Below, in pieces: positions 63,616-64,000 of a DNA stretch of 64,000 bases. Location of the stretch: NCBI GenBank assembly GCA_013399695.1, contig VXAU01002296.1:1768744-1832743 (forward strand), given 5' to 3'. This stretch comes from Formicarius rufipectus (taxonomy: Eukaryota; Chordata; Aves; Passeriformes; Formicariidae). The stretch's first letter is position 1. Every line of letters starts with the position of its first letter. A program made the translations under genes and the position numbers. The notes below the pieces were generated by a model. The model was given only the letters and a program-made list of their open reading frames with translations. It had not been told where the DNA came from and searched no databases.

Positions 63616-64000
63616 ATGTGAAGAAATATTTTGAACATTATAAAAGTCAAACACTTCATTTACTTTCATTCTTTGCAAGAAGAATAGAGAGCTAACTATG
63701 AGTAAAAATAGTGGTAAATTCTTTTGTTCTTTATAAAGTTGCTTTTTTCAGGGTCTTATACATGAGTCCAAGGCAAAACACAACCTTCATAGACTCAAGT
63801 TTTGTTTGTGCAAGTGATTTCACACCAGCTATAGCAAAGTGCTAATGTGCAAAAATAAGTCAAGAACAGCAGTTGTCTAACTGCAATCAAGTTTGAGTGT
63901 TGGCCATTTGCAGCTGGTCACCTTTTCTTTGGGAACAGCATGTCAAGGTGGGTTTGAGCCATAAGAAACAGCCTACAGAGATGTCAAAAACCTTTGTGCT
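63616..64000. other. ST7 intronic sequence, no feature recognised
   Basis: Unique AT-rich sequence after the CR1 end; no exon, repeat or RNA gene recognised before the window closes. Confidence 0.6.

Noticed and set aside
15833..64000. Search for ST7 exon 2 and for WNT2, ASZ1 or CAPZA2 exons
   Set aside because: No frame carries the expected residues following NDNLST or any recognisable neighbour sequence; exon 2 must lie beyond the window.
1..64000. CRISPR arrays, bacterial operons, rRNA genes
   Set aside because: No regularly spaced direct repeats, no dense coding and no rRNA-like sequence; the window is vertebrate intergenic and intronic DNA.

Overview
The window looks like bird genomic DNA. 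It carries several 3' ends of CR1 LINEs (the dominant avian retroelement), A/C- and G/T-rich low-complexity tracts of the kind common in bird assemblies, and one confidently recognised vertebrate gene, ST7 (suppression of tumorigenicity 7). There are no bacterial-style operons or densely packed genes. Almost all short open frames here are chance frames in non-coding DNA.

Layout. Positions 1 to about 15,100 are intergenic DNA upstream of ST7. The first ~1.6 kb is AT-rich with several AATAAA signals and may be the 3' UTR of CAPZA2, the usual upstream neighbour of ST7, but I see no CAPZA2 codons, so this is a guess. A tRNA-headed SINE lies at ~4,986-5,230 and CR1 ends lie at ~9,056-9,295 and ~15,105-15,175. 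A CpG island at ~15,470-15,960 holds ST7 coding exon 1 (15,682-15,832), which encodes 50 residues including the first membrane segment and ends at a GT donor in phase 1.

The rest of the window, 15,833-64,000, is the first intron of ST7 as seen from that exon; exon 2 is not in the window. At 52,353-52,374 there is a second, alternative ST7 first coding exon (MFGTESS plus one base, then GTAAGT). It has the same phase as exon 1, so either can join the same exon 2. A full palindromic CRE (TGACGTCA) and a CpG-enriched stretch lie ~390 bp upstream of its ATG, indicating an alternative promoter ~37 kb downstream of the first. The alternative product would lack the N-terminal membrane segment.

Mobile DNA. 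Besides CR1 copies there are two elements sharing the same ~150-190 bp 3' tail. One (4,986-5,230) has a tRNA-like head with A and B boxes. The other (~35,080-35,552) has an RTE-like head and ends in an ATG/GAT microsatellite. This looks like a SINE and the RTE-type LINE family that mobilised it; an avian RTE (AviRTE/BovB-like) is the leading candidate. Near the right end, a ~557-bp LTR-like insert with TGTTG...CAACA ends (62,428-62,984) splits a CR1 copy (62,225-63,615). The assembly has a 325-bp N gap at 38,137-38,461 with an unusually GC-rich left flank, and one N at 15,551 inside a G-rich tandem repeat of the ST7 promoter.
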